Positions 12,701 to 22,941 of a stretch of 62,000 bases of DNA are shown here, piece after piece. Location of the stretch: the NCBI RefSeq assembly GCF_001039355.2, contig NW_019775575.1, forward strand, positions 1 to 62,000, read 5' to 3'. Origin of the DNA: Lingula anatina. Taxonomy: Eukaryota > Brachiopoda > Lingulata > Lingulida > Lingulidae. The notes beneath the pieces are model-generated. The model was not told where the DNA came from. It saw only the letters and a program-made list of their open reading frames with translations, and did no database searches. Position numbers and translations under genes: made by a program. The stretch's first letter is position 1. Each line of letters begins with the position of its first letter.

Positions 12701-14153
12701 CTCGGCTGTAAACTCAATCCATAGTATGTGGACTGGTTTTGTTTCTTCATTGCTCAACCCCCCTCAAGTGCCTTTTTTCAATCTAATCTTTTTTATTTGA
12801 AATTTTTTCATTGTGTATGAAACACTATGTAATAAATCTCAGAAATGGCAAGACTAGTAGAGAACATTAAGTTAATTATAAACAACTCTCGATAATTCAT
12901 TATCCACTGCCTGGTACATATAAATATTTGGGTAGTCTGACATTAAGTCTTATGTTAATGTGTTTTATGATGTTAATGAGGTCTGTCAAAAAATAGAGTG
13001 ATTAAAATGCAATATTCAGATTCTATTCAGTCTACCTACTCCAGGACTAGTTCTTGCGACATGGTTATCTGACACCAAAATAAATATTCTGGAATAGCAA
13101 AATGATTCATGTCTCTAGGGCCTATATTTCCTGTGACATAGTGGTGACCTAAATAAGTTCATGCTATTCATAGGAGGTCATTCTATGCTCACCCTGCCTC
13201 CCAACACCAATACTGTAAGTTAATAAAAAATATGCAATTAAAATATAAATGTATTTTATTCTGTTGTTACTATGTTTGTCTTTCTTCTCCCAAAGAATCA
13301 AACTTGTTACTGTAGGTTTTGCAGTTTAACCCCCATTCTTATCAGTATTATTACTATTTTTTTAATAATGAAAATATTGCAGAAATTTCACTTTGGAATG
13401 AATATCTATCAGTGGACATGTCAATTTTTAACTTAACAACCCAACATACATGTAAATGAAGAAAGCCTTTCTATATGTATGGTAAACATTGCCATACAGC
13501 TAGCAGCCACTGTTGGCAAAGTTACCTATGGCATAGTTACAATGCCCCCTATAACCTCTATGCTAGCTCTAGTCAACCCTGGCTTCACTGCATAAATAAA
13601 TGATGAAAAATCATTTTAACAAAGCTCATGAAAATCAGATATAAATCCAGAAAACCATACAATACTCAACAGATAGTGCCCCCCCTCCCCACCCACATGA
13701 TACATGTTAATCTGAATCTTTTATAAATTTTTTTGTTTTGCTGTTACTCATTATGAAAAACCTCAATAAAACACCTATATATAAAGAGGGGGACACTCCA
13801 CGGTATTTTTTTTGTGCACGAGTGACAGCTTTTCTCTTAAGAAAATTCCTTACCAAAAGAACATATTATCATACAAAAGTAGTTTTAAACTTTAAAATAA
13901 GCATTAATTAGCACATCATATCAACTTTCTTCAAGTTAATTTGTAAGGATAGATAAGGGGAAAAGTTTCATGGTCAAAAATGATATAACAGAGGGAGCAT
14001 GACCCCACATTTAACAAAATACTCGAAAATCCCCCTGTCAGAATAAGCCAAACAAGTATTTACCTTGTCTTTCTCTGTGCTTCTTCCATGAAAACTTCTA
14101 CTGAACTTGTATTTCATTGACCCCCATAGAGTTCTTTTCCTCCTAACTGACAT
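185..14153 (-). CDS. UNC13D/BAIAP3-like vesicle-priming protein (Munc13-4 type), 24 exons, 3' end outside window
   Basis: Joining 24 minus-strand exons with GT-AG borders gives 2918 nt (972 codons plus two bases) with no stop and every intron phase matching. Exons (5' to 3'): 14064-14153, 12341-12406, 9624-9690, 8871-9087, 8022-8138, 7695-7776, 7347-7457, 6686-6861, 6285-6426, 5819-5940, 5524-5611, 5161-5364, 4811-4971, 4432-4558, 4154-4222, 3800-3874, 3053-3157, 2619-2767, 2169-2331, 1756-1899, 1368-1400, 988-1143, 666-756, 185-347. Domain order is C2A (about residues 53-250), MUN (about 251-888), then the start of C2B. By family knowledge such proteins bind Ca2+/phospholipid and SNAREs and prime secretory granules for exocytosis. 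The MUN part resembles UNC13D slightly more than BAIAP3; the two are close paralogues, so I leave the symbol empty. The last exon(s) of C2B lie left of position 1. Confidence 0.88.
988..6861 (-). CDS. UNC13D/BAIAP3-like gene, exons 8-22 encoding the MUN domain
   Basis: Fifteen exons encode a long helical region. Diagnostic stretches are [16 protein letters not shown] (4432-4558), [16 protein letters not shown] (4154-4222), [19 protein letters not shown] (2619-2767) and HSYFTQNG (988-1143). These line up in order with the MUN/MHD landmarks of Munc13-4: the W..W helix, the H-S-S/T-S-A-x-D motif, the LC(V/I)..N(N/D)(I/M)E motif and the F-H-A-x-G-x-G segment. In the family this domain opens syntaxin and templates SNARE assembly. 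Exon 21 (1368-1400) is only 33 bp (11 codons, [11 protein letters not shown]) but has both splice signals and keeps the frame. No frameshift or stop was found. Confidence 0.86.
3728..3756. repeat. C15 homopolymer followed by (AC)n
   Basis: A run of 15 C is followed directly by seven AC units inside an intron of the UNC13D-like gene. Such a tract is prone to slippage and to read errors. Confidence 0.95.
6969..6995. repeat. (ACAA)n microsatellite
   Basis: About six and a half perfect tetranucleotide units in an intron of the UNC13D-like gene. Confidence 0.95.
7347..9690 (-). CDS. UNC13D/BAIAP3-like gene, exons 3-7 encoding the C2A domain
   Basis: Five exons (9624-9690, 8871-9087, 8022-8138, 7695-7776, 7347-7457) encode a complete C2 fold. 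Visible landmarks are VVIVEATNL (strand 1), [15 protein letters not shown] (first Ca2+ loop with two Asp), [18 protein letters not shown] (strand 4), [11 protein letters not shown] (second Ca2+ loop) and the closing DRWFDM then [10 protein letters not shown]. In most Ca2+-binding C2 domains the second loop is D-x-D (for example WDHD); here it is N-H-D, so one ligand Asp is replaced by Asn. A long basic, Ser/Pro-rich insert sits between the first loop and strand 4, as in the family. Ca2+ affinity may be reduced; that is inference. Confidence 0.88.
11757..11780. repeat. (TA)12 microsatellite
   Basis: Twelve perfect TA units within the large intron between exons 2 and 3 of the UNC13D-like gene. 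Confidence 0.95.
12341..14153 (-). CDS. UNC13D/BAIAP3-like gene, exons 1-2 (N-terminal leader)
   Basis: Exon 1 (14064-14153) opens with an ATG, reads [17 protein letters not shown] and on for 30 codons, and ends at a good donor (AAG|GTAAATA). Exon 2 (12341-12406) is 22 codons with a good acceptor (TCGTCTAG) and donor. Both are phase 0 and join in frame to the C2A exon at 9624-9690. The leader is basic and Ser-rich. Vertebrate family members carry a longer stretch before C2A, including a Tyr/Glu-rich segment of the type LYEEALY, which I could not find here, so an extra exon between 9690 and 12341 may be missed. The start is chosen because it is the first ATG with a clean donor; an alternative first exon is possible farther upstream (see 19726-19785). 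Confidence 0.6.
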
Positions 14154-15178
14154 GTTTATGCTATGTTCACTGCTAAAAGGCAGCCTGTTGCTTTTCCTTA
14201 TGTAAATCTATACCCTCTATACTAGTGAGTTCACAATCACTCGGCATTTATGTACTGGGTATCACATGTAACTACATTACAAACTTGATAAATTTAAGCA
14301 CATGCAAATTTAACTTTGGACTCTTCCTTGGGATGGGGTGGGTCAGATTGGTTATGTACACTGGAATTAACAATGCAAAAAAATCACTGCAAGCAAGGAC
14401 AGCCTCTGTTTCCGGAGATTAAATAACTTACAGAACGCTGGTGCTGATAACTCCATAAGGAAATAACTGATGCCAAAAGAACAGAAAAATAGGGAAAAAA
14501 GCCAGCACATTGGGAATTTGGAAATTGGAAAGGAGTCCAGCTGCATCCCCTTTCTTTATCAGTGTTATGATAATAATAATAAGGCTGCTGATGAAAATTC
14601 TGCCCAATCATGTCTACGTGATGTTTACTTCTCGACCACATACCTGTAGTTCAAAGCAAATAAAGAGGAGGTTTCAAAAGAATTGTACACACTGTGTTGA
14701 TATTAAAGCATTTGAAGGGGCATTCCATCTGCATTTCATCAGCATCTTGATTTTTCTCCATTGTCAAACTGTTTTAAGAACCAGAAGAGTAGTTTGAGAA
14801 TGACATGCAAAAATCATGTTTTTCTCTCCTAAAATCTATTTTCCCATCCTTGCAAAATTTATTATTCTGAGCTTTTTACAAATATCCATTGATTGACTCA
14901 AACATTTTTTTTTTCAAAAATTTTTTTTACACATGGAGAAACTTTGTAAAATCTAATTTCGCCAAATGTCAAGTTGATTTCAAGTTGTCTTTAAATAAAT
15001 CAAATTCCAATAAAATTGCTATTACCAATATATAACTCGGCCACGTTCACTATATAAGTTGCATTGATACCTGTAACATTTGAAAATACACAGTGGCCCA
15101 AATATTATTTGATGGACATAGTACTTTGATGTCATTTTTTGATAAATTAAAAAAACAAATTGGACAATGGACACTAAG
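14154..15178. other. Upstream region of the UNC13D-like gene, no gene seen
   Basis: Lies just 5' of the predicted minus-strand first coding exon and should contain its 5' UTR or promoter if that exon is truly first. I see no TATA box, no coding exon and no named repeat. Short open frames at 14225-14422 and 14510-14797 have no recognisable content. Confidence 0.4.
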
Positions 15179-15486
15179 GGCCATTCAGAATGAGAAGAGT
15201 CGAGTGCTAGCTGGTCCACAGCCCAAATATGGCGGACCTTCATGAAAGGAAGACTGCTTAATCTTGTAATGGTCTCTGCACCTCTAACAGGCCTCCCTAG
15301 GTGTTGTCCCTCGTCCGGTCGCATTGAGACGAGATTTAATTACTGTGCCCCTGCAGGGACGACATGTGGGGAGGCGTGAAAGAGGCAGATAGACCGTTAC
15401 AGGATTAAGCGGTCTTCCTTTCATTAGGTCCGCCATATTTAGGCCGTGGACCAGGTAGCACTCAGCTCTTCTCATTCTGAATGGCC
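15179..15486. mobile_element. Fold-back MITE, 308 bp, related to the element at 16787-17550
   Basis: The left end GGCCATTCAGAATGAGAAGA is repeated inverted at the right end, and the inverted match continues imperfectly for about 140 bp on each side, leaving almost no unpaired centre. The arm core (AATATGGCGGAC, TCATGAAAGGAAG, GGGACGACATGTGGGGAGGC) is shared with the arms of the element at 16787-17550, so both derive from one family. No clear target-site duplication is visible. It carries no gene and must have depended on a transposase made elsewhere. Confidence 0.75.
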
Positions 15487-16049
15487 ACGAATCTTTGTTG
15501 GACTTAGTGAGAATCCCACAGGAGTTGGACCAACCCAGCTAACAGGACATGCGAATCTGAATACACCCTAAGATATTTCAGACTGAGGTTGAGATTGGTC
15601 AGACAGTGCTGATACAGTGCATATATACTGTTCAGTAGACTCCATATAACTCATCCTATCAGGGAAATTATACTATTATACTATTATACTATATTATACT
15701 TCATCTTTCACAAATTTTATGGAATAAAATATTGTTTTTGTCTGTGTGCACGTAAGCTGAAATTAATATGATCATTGCCTACCACGAATCTTTGTTGGAC
15801 TGGAATAAGTGTCCAAGTCTAAGTCTTGATTTTAACAACATGAATTTGTAGAACAAAATTGACCAGTACTTACCCATCTTTTACAACAATTCACACCTCC
15901 CATTATACAGATTATAACAAATCTTTCTTGATTTACTAGCTATATCATCTTACAAAGTTCAACCACAATATCAAATTATGTTGTCAAAAAAACACATTAA
16001 TTTTCATATCTACATGTATGTTGAATAATCTCCTGACCTATCTGTCTAA

Positions 16050-16423
16050 GGGACCGTTCACATGAAAAATCTATTTTCTAAAAATCTAAAAATCTGTTGG
16101 TGGTATCTTGTGATCACAGTCTGTGCCCTGAATACCCCACAGCGTAATTACTGGCAGCACGAGCCAGTTACTTCTAAAGCTGTAATTAATTCTCGGCTGC
16201 GGAGTTCATCAGTTTAGTTGTGACGACTCAAGCATACAGACGCGTAATATGGCTAGTGATAGTGCTTGTTGTTGCACAAAATTGACCAACACATTTTTCA
16301 AAGCAACTGCGACCACCATTTACTTTCTAACTTCCTACTGCGCATTCGTCAAGGGCACAGACCGTGATCACAAGATACCACCAATATATTTTTAGAAAAT
16401 AGATTTTTCATGTGAACGGTCCC
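16050..16423. mobile_element. MITE with GGGACCGTTCACATG terminal inverted repeats and TAA target duplication
   Basis: The ends are perfect mirror images over GGGACCGTTCACATGAAAAA and the inverted match continues through about 60-80 bp, including the GTGATCAC..CTGTGC segment. TAA flanks both sides as a direct duplication. A 3-bp TWA duplication with GG(G/C)-type termini is the hallmark of PIF/Harbinger-type MITEs; assignment to that superfamily is inference. The left arm shares a GTAATTACTGGCAGC..GAGCCAGTTACT block with the palindrome at 21910-22154. Non-autonomous, 374 bp, no coding capacity. Confidence 0.8.
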
Positions 16424-16576
16424 TAAAGCACTTCCGATGGTGAAAAAAATTTTATTGCATTATTATTGAAAATATATTTGTAACGGCATTAGCCTAACAG
16501 AACTATTTTTTTCATTATTTAACTGTGACCAATGCAAGTGACCATCAAAAGCATCTGCATCAATTGTTTGTTACAA

Positions 16577-16577
<1 letters not shown>

Positions 16578-16611
<34 letters not shown>
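16578..16611. repeat. (ATA)n microsatellite
   Basis: About eleven perfect trinucleotide units of A-A-T type. Confidence 0.95.
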
Positions 16612-16786
16612 GATTTACATATGCTGCACTTGTGGCCACCCTGAGTTTGAGAGGACACTGGATATTGGCAGAGGCACTCTGATAACAGAGAGGTGAATTC
16701 CCAGTGTGACTGTGTCCTCTGAATATCAGGGTACTTGTGGTTTAAACTGCAGTTCTAAACAACCCACAAGATCATCTTGCATGTCA

Positions 16787-17550
16787 GACCGCATTCACAA
16801 TGATTTGAGCCAGGTTTTACAAATCCTGAGACTAAATATGGCGGACGTACATGAAAGAAAAACCGCCTAATCTTTTAATAGTCTCTCCGCCTCTCACACG
16901 CCTCCCCACACGTCGTCCCTGCGGGGTACAGTCATTAAATCTCGGCTCCGTTCGCCATGCGGAAGCTACCTGAGAAATATTAAGTGCGCATGCTCATCAA
17001 TTAAACTCGAGGTGAAGAAAGCATGGCGGCTGGAGGCGACCGAAGGAAAAAAAGCTTTAGCTCTTCTGTTCTATTATCTCTCAAAACAGAGACGAAAAAG
17101 AAATGAATTGGCCCGTAGAGCAGCAATGAATCGGCTATCTATGGAGATAATGTCACCAGAGATATTCACGGAGATACCCAGCCCCAGTAGACGGAGGAGG
17201 AGGAGGGCAGAATTTTTGCACATGCAGTCTCGTCAGAGTGCGCAGTTCGTTCTGATGCTGATGTTTGCCTTAATTGTTCCCTACGCCTGATCGAACTGGA
17301 AGGGGGGTGTTTTCACGATTTTGATCCCGATTCATAGCTGCTCTAATAGCCATTCATTTCTTTTTCTCAGGTAGCTTCCACATGGCGAACGGAGCCGAGA
17401 TTTAATGACTGTACCCCGCAGGGACGACGTGTGGGGAGGCGTGTGAGAGGCGGAGAGACTATTAAAAGATTAGGCGGTTTTCCTTTCATGTACGTCTGCC
17501 ATATTTAGTCTCAGGATTTGTAAACCCTGGCTCAAATCGTGAATGCGGTC
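16787..17550. mobile_element. Long-TIR fold-back element, 764 bp, with internal unique segment
   Basis: Arms of about 185-188 bp (16787-16974 and 17366-17550) are near-perfect inverted copies, beginning GACCGCATTCAC and ending CTACCTGAG. TCA flanks both ends and fits a 3-bp target duplication. The 391-bp centre is not inverted and holds an open frame of 92 codons on the plus strand (17012-17290), very rich in Arg/Lys with a C-terminal hydrophobic stretch, which I do not recognise. The centre also contains GTGCGCATGCTCAT and AGCATGGCGGC, which resemble NRF1 and YY1 promoter motifs, so it may be a captured host promoter/first-exon fragment. Arm sequence is shared with the shorter element at 15179-15486. 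Confidence 0.78.
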
Positions 17551-17605
17551 TCAGAATAACAATTAATGTGTAACAAAGGTGAATGAAGGTGTTAGTATGT
17601 TATTT

Positions 17606-20287
17606 CTCCTTGCATGATCAATTAACATTACCTTTTCATCACACACTTTAAATGGCATACTGCATGATGTATTATTGAAACATAAGTGGTTCTTTCAAAG
17701 GCCTTAAATGAAAAGATTGTTATCTTCAGCTTTAGATGCATAAACTGCTTAGACCACCTTAGACCCACCTGTTGGGAAATAGAGCCGCAACATGGTGACG
17801 CCATTCTGTGCTCTTTTGCTAGTTTACATGCCTTGTCCCAAAATATGATTATAGTGTATATTTTTTGTTTATTAAAATAAATATTGAATAAAAGAAGTCT
17901 CAAAACATTACACTGTGCATGTTTAAAATGAGCAGAGAAAAATTTGCTCTTTTACCCATCACTGATCATGTCACAGAGAAAAGCTCCTAACTCGGGTAAA
18001 CAAAAAGACATGCCCTGAGCAAGTCAAACACAGTCCTTTTTCATTCCAGTTTCGATAAACAACAAACTTAGTGTACCTGTTGAAATGATGCTGCTGATTC
18101 CATCTCATGTGACAGGGGTTTGGCGTCAAAATAAACCGAGATAAAGTGCAAAACCTCAGCAGTTGTCTCTGAAATCTAACATTTACATTGGGCTATCACC
18201 GTGTCAGCAGATGTTTACTTATGGACATGAAGAGTTTGTACCTATTGTGTACACAGTGTCTTATCTTTGAATTAGCCGTCTTGTAACACAAATCTTGGCA
18301 TCTGTTGCTGTTTTTATGAAATGCTCATTTGGCACTTTATTAGAAATTTTTCTCATGCAGCTTTTCATGAATTTACCACCAACATCATCCCCTGTAAATA
18401 CACACCACAAATACAAACCACTCTAAGCATTAATATGGCAAGCATCATAAATCTCATATTACAAAGCTTTTAATAATATGTTAATGTGTAAAATATAGCT
18501 AATCTTTAATGTATTTTTTGTCATGTTTTGAAAGTACATTTCATGAGTGTGATTACCTGAAAGGAGCTAAGTTTACATGTAGTAGGTCTTTACTCCTTCT
18601 TTACTAATACCTTTGTCTTAATTTATATAGTTATCAGTGAAATCAACTACTTTGTGTCTAAAATGTTCATTCAATCTTCATTAAACTAAAATCACAACTT
18701 GGCAAACATGTAAACCACGTTTACATTCCCATCTGAAATATCTGAATGTTTTAATTTCAAATTACAGGCAAAATTGATTGGCTTTTTTGGCCACAGACAG
18801 CAAAGCAAAACCGAATCACATCCGGGGTTTTTCTGCCTAATCTTATTTTCCTTAAATTTTCTGCTACTTATGAATCTATGCTCAGTTGGTCCCTGCACTT
18901 AGATTTGATGTTTATACCTAATATTTCTAATTATAGTAACATAGTTCTAAATGATTACCCAGTCACTTAGTACTGAGTAAATACTTAGGCTTTCATGTCT
19001 TTCTGTACATTTCAAAAGAAAATGTTGAAATCAGCTTTGCAGTATATGACTTGAGGATAATTTCTAATGCAGTTATAACCTTTAAGTTACTTTATAAATA
19101 TACATGTCATAAAAAATATACAGAAGTCATAAAAAATAAACAGAAGTCACAAATATATATAAAATCTCCAACCCTACTCTCTCACACTCGCAGGTAACAT
19201 TTCCTTAAGTACTTTTGATAAGTGATTCATTTCTACCAGATCAACAATGCTCAACTCCACAATGTTGTTGTTTTGTTTTGTTTGGTTTTGTTTAAGTAAG
19301 TAGTATTTAACATTTATTAAGATAAACATACTTGATGAAAACCCAGTTCATCAACAAACCCGATCACTTTTGGCTGATTTCACAAAAATAATTATACAAC
19401 AAATTTGGTCTGCCGTTTTTAACCAAATTCAAATTCATTGCAGGATAATTCTGCAGTAGTATTGGTCTAAACCATTCTAGACATGTCTTTCCTGTACTGA
19501 ACAGACGAAACATTTCGCTTTATAAGGATATCTAAGTCAAAGTAGAATAAAATCTTATTCTAACAATTTCGACCGATTGAATGTCTGAATAACTTATGTA
19601 AAACAGGACCCTGTGCATGGCTGGATTACTGGAAAATCCACCGTTAATTATAATGTTGAATGCAGCATGCTTTCTGCGATTAAAAGTGTTTAGTTTAAAT
19701 GGAAAAAAGCAGTTTGAATACTTACATGTTTAAACTGATGCCATGGGTTTGTGGGCCTTTTCGATATTTCTCCAAAGGATTGCATGCTGTCTGTCGCAGT
19801 GAAAAAAAAATCCAGTAGTTCTCTTATCTATGAATGTGGGCGGCTATAGTATAAATGACAGTATCACTCGTTTCACCAGCTTACTCCATCTTCCTGAATT
19901 ACGTGCACCTAGATCGTGTGGGTCATTTTGGCAAACGAACCCATCCTTCCTTACTGTGCCGTGTGAACAAGGAGAACATCCTTCTTTGCCGCATGGGGTG
20001 TTTGAGACGGAGAAGTTAAAAGTGGTGTTTACACTGCCGCATTTTTAGATCCTCGTTCCGTGCGAGCCTTCTGCGCCACTAGTTGAAATCACGTTATGCA
20101 CGTAATTTAAAAGGCTAACTTTTCAGTGCTCCCACATAACGTTTTGCATCTCAACTTCTTGCTTAAATTGTGTATGGACCGATACAACCCCTTTTTGTTC
20201 GTTAATTGACTGTGTTGATCCTGGATCGATTATGTGGCCATACCAGTAAGTTTGGTGGACGCCCGGGACACAAAACAAAATAACACA
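17606..20287. repeat. Duplicated block 1, copy A (probable allelic contig end)
   Basis: Nearly identical to 20289-23500 over its whole length, beginning CTCCTTGCATGATCAATTAA and ending at ACAAAACAAAATAAC. Differences are scattered substitutions, small indels and two transposon insertions present only in copy B. The two copies meet at a single n (20288). Copy A is the form without the two insertions. Confidence 0.93.
19726..19785 (-). other. Candidate first coding exon (20 codons), copy A
   Basis: On the minus strand an ATG opens MQSFGEISKRPTNPWHQFKH and runs into a strong donor (CAT|GTAAGTAT). The segment and its flanks are identical in the second copy (22942-23001). It ends in phase 0 and could in principle splice to the phase-0 exon at 12341-12406 as an alternative first exon of the UNC13D-like gene, or belong to an unseen gene. 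I do not recognise the peptide. Evidence is only the splice signal, open frame and identity between copies. Confidence 0.3.
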
Positions 20288-20288
20288 N
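20288..20288. other. Single-n assembly join
   Basis: One ambiguous base marks the exact junction between the two copies of duplicated block 1. Confidence 0.97.
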
Positions 20289-21148
20289 CTCCTTGCATGA
20301 TCAATTAACATTACCTTTTCATCACACAGTTTAAATGGTATACTGCATGATGTATTCTTGAAACATAAGTGGTTCTTTCAAAGGCCTTAAATGAAAAGAT
20401 TGTTATCTTCAGCTTTAGATGCATAAACTGCTTAGACCACCTTAGACCCACCTGTTTGGAAATAGGGCCGCAAAACGGTGATGCCATTCTGTGCTTTTGC
20501 TAGTTTACACCCCAAAATATGTTTATAGTGTATATTTAATAAATATTGAGTAAAAGAAGTCTCAAAACATTACATATTGTGCATGTTTAAAATGAGCAGA
20601 GAAAAATTTGCTCTTTTACCCATCACTGATCATGTCACAGAGAAAAGCTCCTAACTCGGGTAAACAAAAAGACATGCCCTGAGCAAGTCAAACACAGTCC
20701 TTTTTCATTCCAGTTTCGATAAACAACAAACTTAGTGTACCTGTTAAAATGATGCTGCTGATTCCATCTCATGTGACAGGAGTTTGGCGTCAAAATAAAC
20801 CGAGATAAAGTGCAAAACCTCAGCAGTTGTCTCTGAAATCTAACATTTACATTGGGCTATCACCGTGTCAGCAGATGTTTACTTATGGACATGAAGAGTT
20901 TGTACCTATTGTGTACACAGTGTCTTATCTTTGAATTAGCCGTCTTGTAACACAAATCTTGGCATCTGTTGCTGTTTTTATGAAATGCTCATTTGGCACT
21001 TTATTAGAAATTTTTCTCATGCAGCTTTTCATGAATTTACCACCAACATCATCCCCTGTAAATACACACCACAAATACAAACCACTCTAAGTATTAATAT
21101 GGCAAGCATCATAAATCTCATATTACAAAGCTTTTAATAATATGTTAA

Positions 21149-21485
21149 GGGGATAATAACTCTTCGTTTCGTCCAAAAAATGAATTTTCTTGGAGTAAAC
21201 AACAATTTTCCCATGCTTACCAATGGTAAATGAATCCATTTTTACATTCAAAGTTAGTCCCTGTTTTTTTTCTAAAAAGTTTGGTTTTTTGTTAAAATCT
21301 CTTAAGAGATTTTAACAGAGTATAGCCATCAATGGAAGTCACGTGGTTTAAAGACAAACTCAGATATTAGAATAATAACTATAACTGCCGTTTTTGTGGT
21401 AAAACAGAATATATTATATTTCTATGAGTTATTCACAATGTTTTTATTGTGAAATATATTTCTCATACGAAGAGTTATTATCCCT
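21149..21485. mobile_element. 337-bp MITE flanked by TTAA, polymorphic between copies
   Basis: Terminal inverted repeats GGGATAATAACTCTTCG are perfect apart from the outermost base. TTAA is present on both sides (21145-21148 and 21486-21489) and only once at the matching empty site in copy A (near 18481). TTAA-specific insertion is typical of piggyBac-type elements, but the termini do not let me assign a family with confidence. The interior is AT-rich with no open frame, so it is non-autonomous. The filled/empty pair gives exact borders. Confidence 0.88.
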
Positions 21486-21909
21486 TTAATGTGTAAAATA
21501 TAGCTAATCTTTAATGTATTTTTTGTCATGTTTTGAAAGTACATTTCATGAGTGTGATTACCTGAAAGGAGCTAAGTTTACATGTAGTAGGTCTTAACTC
21601 CTTCTTTACTAATATCTTTGTCTTAATTTATATAGTTATCAGTGAAATCAACTACTTTGTGTCTAAAATGTTCATTCAATCTTCATTAAACTAAAATCAC
21701 AACTTGGCAAACATGTAAACCACGTTTACATTCCCATCTGAAATATCTGAATGTTTTAAATTCAAATTACAGACAAAATTGATTGGCTTTTTTGGCCACA
21801 GACAGCAAAGCAAAACCGAATCACATCTGGGGTTTTTCTGCCTAATCTTATTTTCCTTAAATTTTTTTCTGCTACTTATGAATCTATGCTCAGTTGGTCC
21901 CTGCACTAA

Positions 21910-22154
21910 GGCTTCGTTCACATGCAATGTCTATTTTCTATTTTCTATTTTCGGTATGTCTTATGATCACGGTCTGTGCACTGAATATCCCGCGGCGTAA
22001 TTACTGGCAGCGCGAGCCAGTTACTATAAGTTACTATAAGTAACTGGCTCGCGCTGCCAGTAATTACGCCGCGGGATATTCAGTGCACAGACCGTGATCA
22101 TAAGACATACCGAAAATAGAAAATAGAAAATAGACATTGCATGTGAACGAAGCC
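21910..22154. mobile_element. 245-bp near-perfect palindromic MITE, polymorphic between copies
   Basis: Each arm of about 115 bp is a mirror image of the other, starting GGCTTCGTTCACATGCAATG, with only a short ACTATAAG-type centre unpaired. Outside lie TAA (left) and TTA (right); copy A has a single TTA at the empty site (near 18899-18901). The inner arm shares the GATCACGGTCTGTGC and GTAATTACTGGCAGC blocks with the MITE at 16050-16423, so both belong to one PIF/Harbinger-like family by inference. No coding capacity. The arms could form a long hairpin in single-stranded DNA or RNA. Confidence 0.88.
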
Positions 22155-22941
22155 TTAGATTTGATGTTTATACCTAATATTTCTAATCAACATAGTTCTA
22201 AATGATTACCCAGTCACTTAGTAAATACTTAGGCTTTCATGTTTTCCTGTACATTTCAAAAGAAAATGTTGAAATCATCTTTGCAGTATACGACTTAAGG
22301 ATAATTTCTAATGCAGTTATAACCTTTAAGTTACTTTATAAATATACATGTCATAAAAAATATACAGAAGTCATAAAAAATAAACAGAAGTCACAAATAT
22401 ATATAAAATCTCCAACCCTACTCTCTCACACTTGCAGGTAACATTTCCTTACTTTTGATAAATGATTCATTTCTACCAGATCAAAAACTCCACAATGCTG
22501 TTGTTTCGTTTTGTTTAAGTAAGTAATATTTAACATTTATTAAGATAAACATTCTCGATGTTCATGAAACAGTTCATCAACAAACCCGATCACTTCTGGC
22601 TGATTTCACCAAAATAATTATAGAACAAATTCGGTCTGCCAAATTCAAATTCATTACAGAATAATTCTGCAGTAGTATTGCTCTAAACCATTCTAGACAT
22701 GTCTTTCCTGTACTGAACAGACGTAACATTTCGCTTTATAAGGATATCTAAGTCAAAGTAGAATAAAATCTTATTCTAACAATTTCGACCGATTGAATGT
22801 CTGAATAACTTATGTAAAACAGGACCCTGTGCATGGCTGGATTACTGGAAAATCCACCGTTAATTATAATGTTGAATGCAGCATGCTTTCTGCGATTAAA
22901 AGTGTTTAGTTTAAATGGAAAAAAGCAGTTTGAATACTTAC

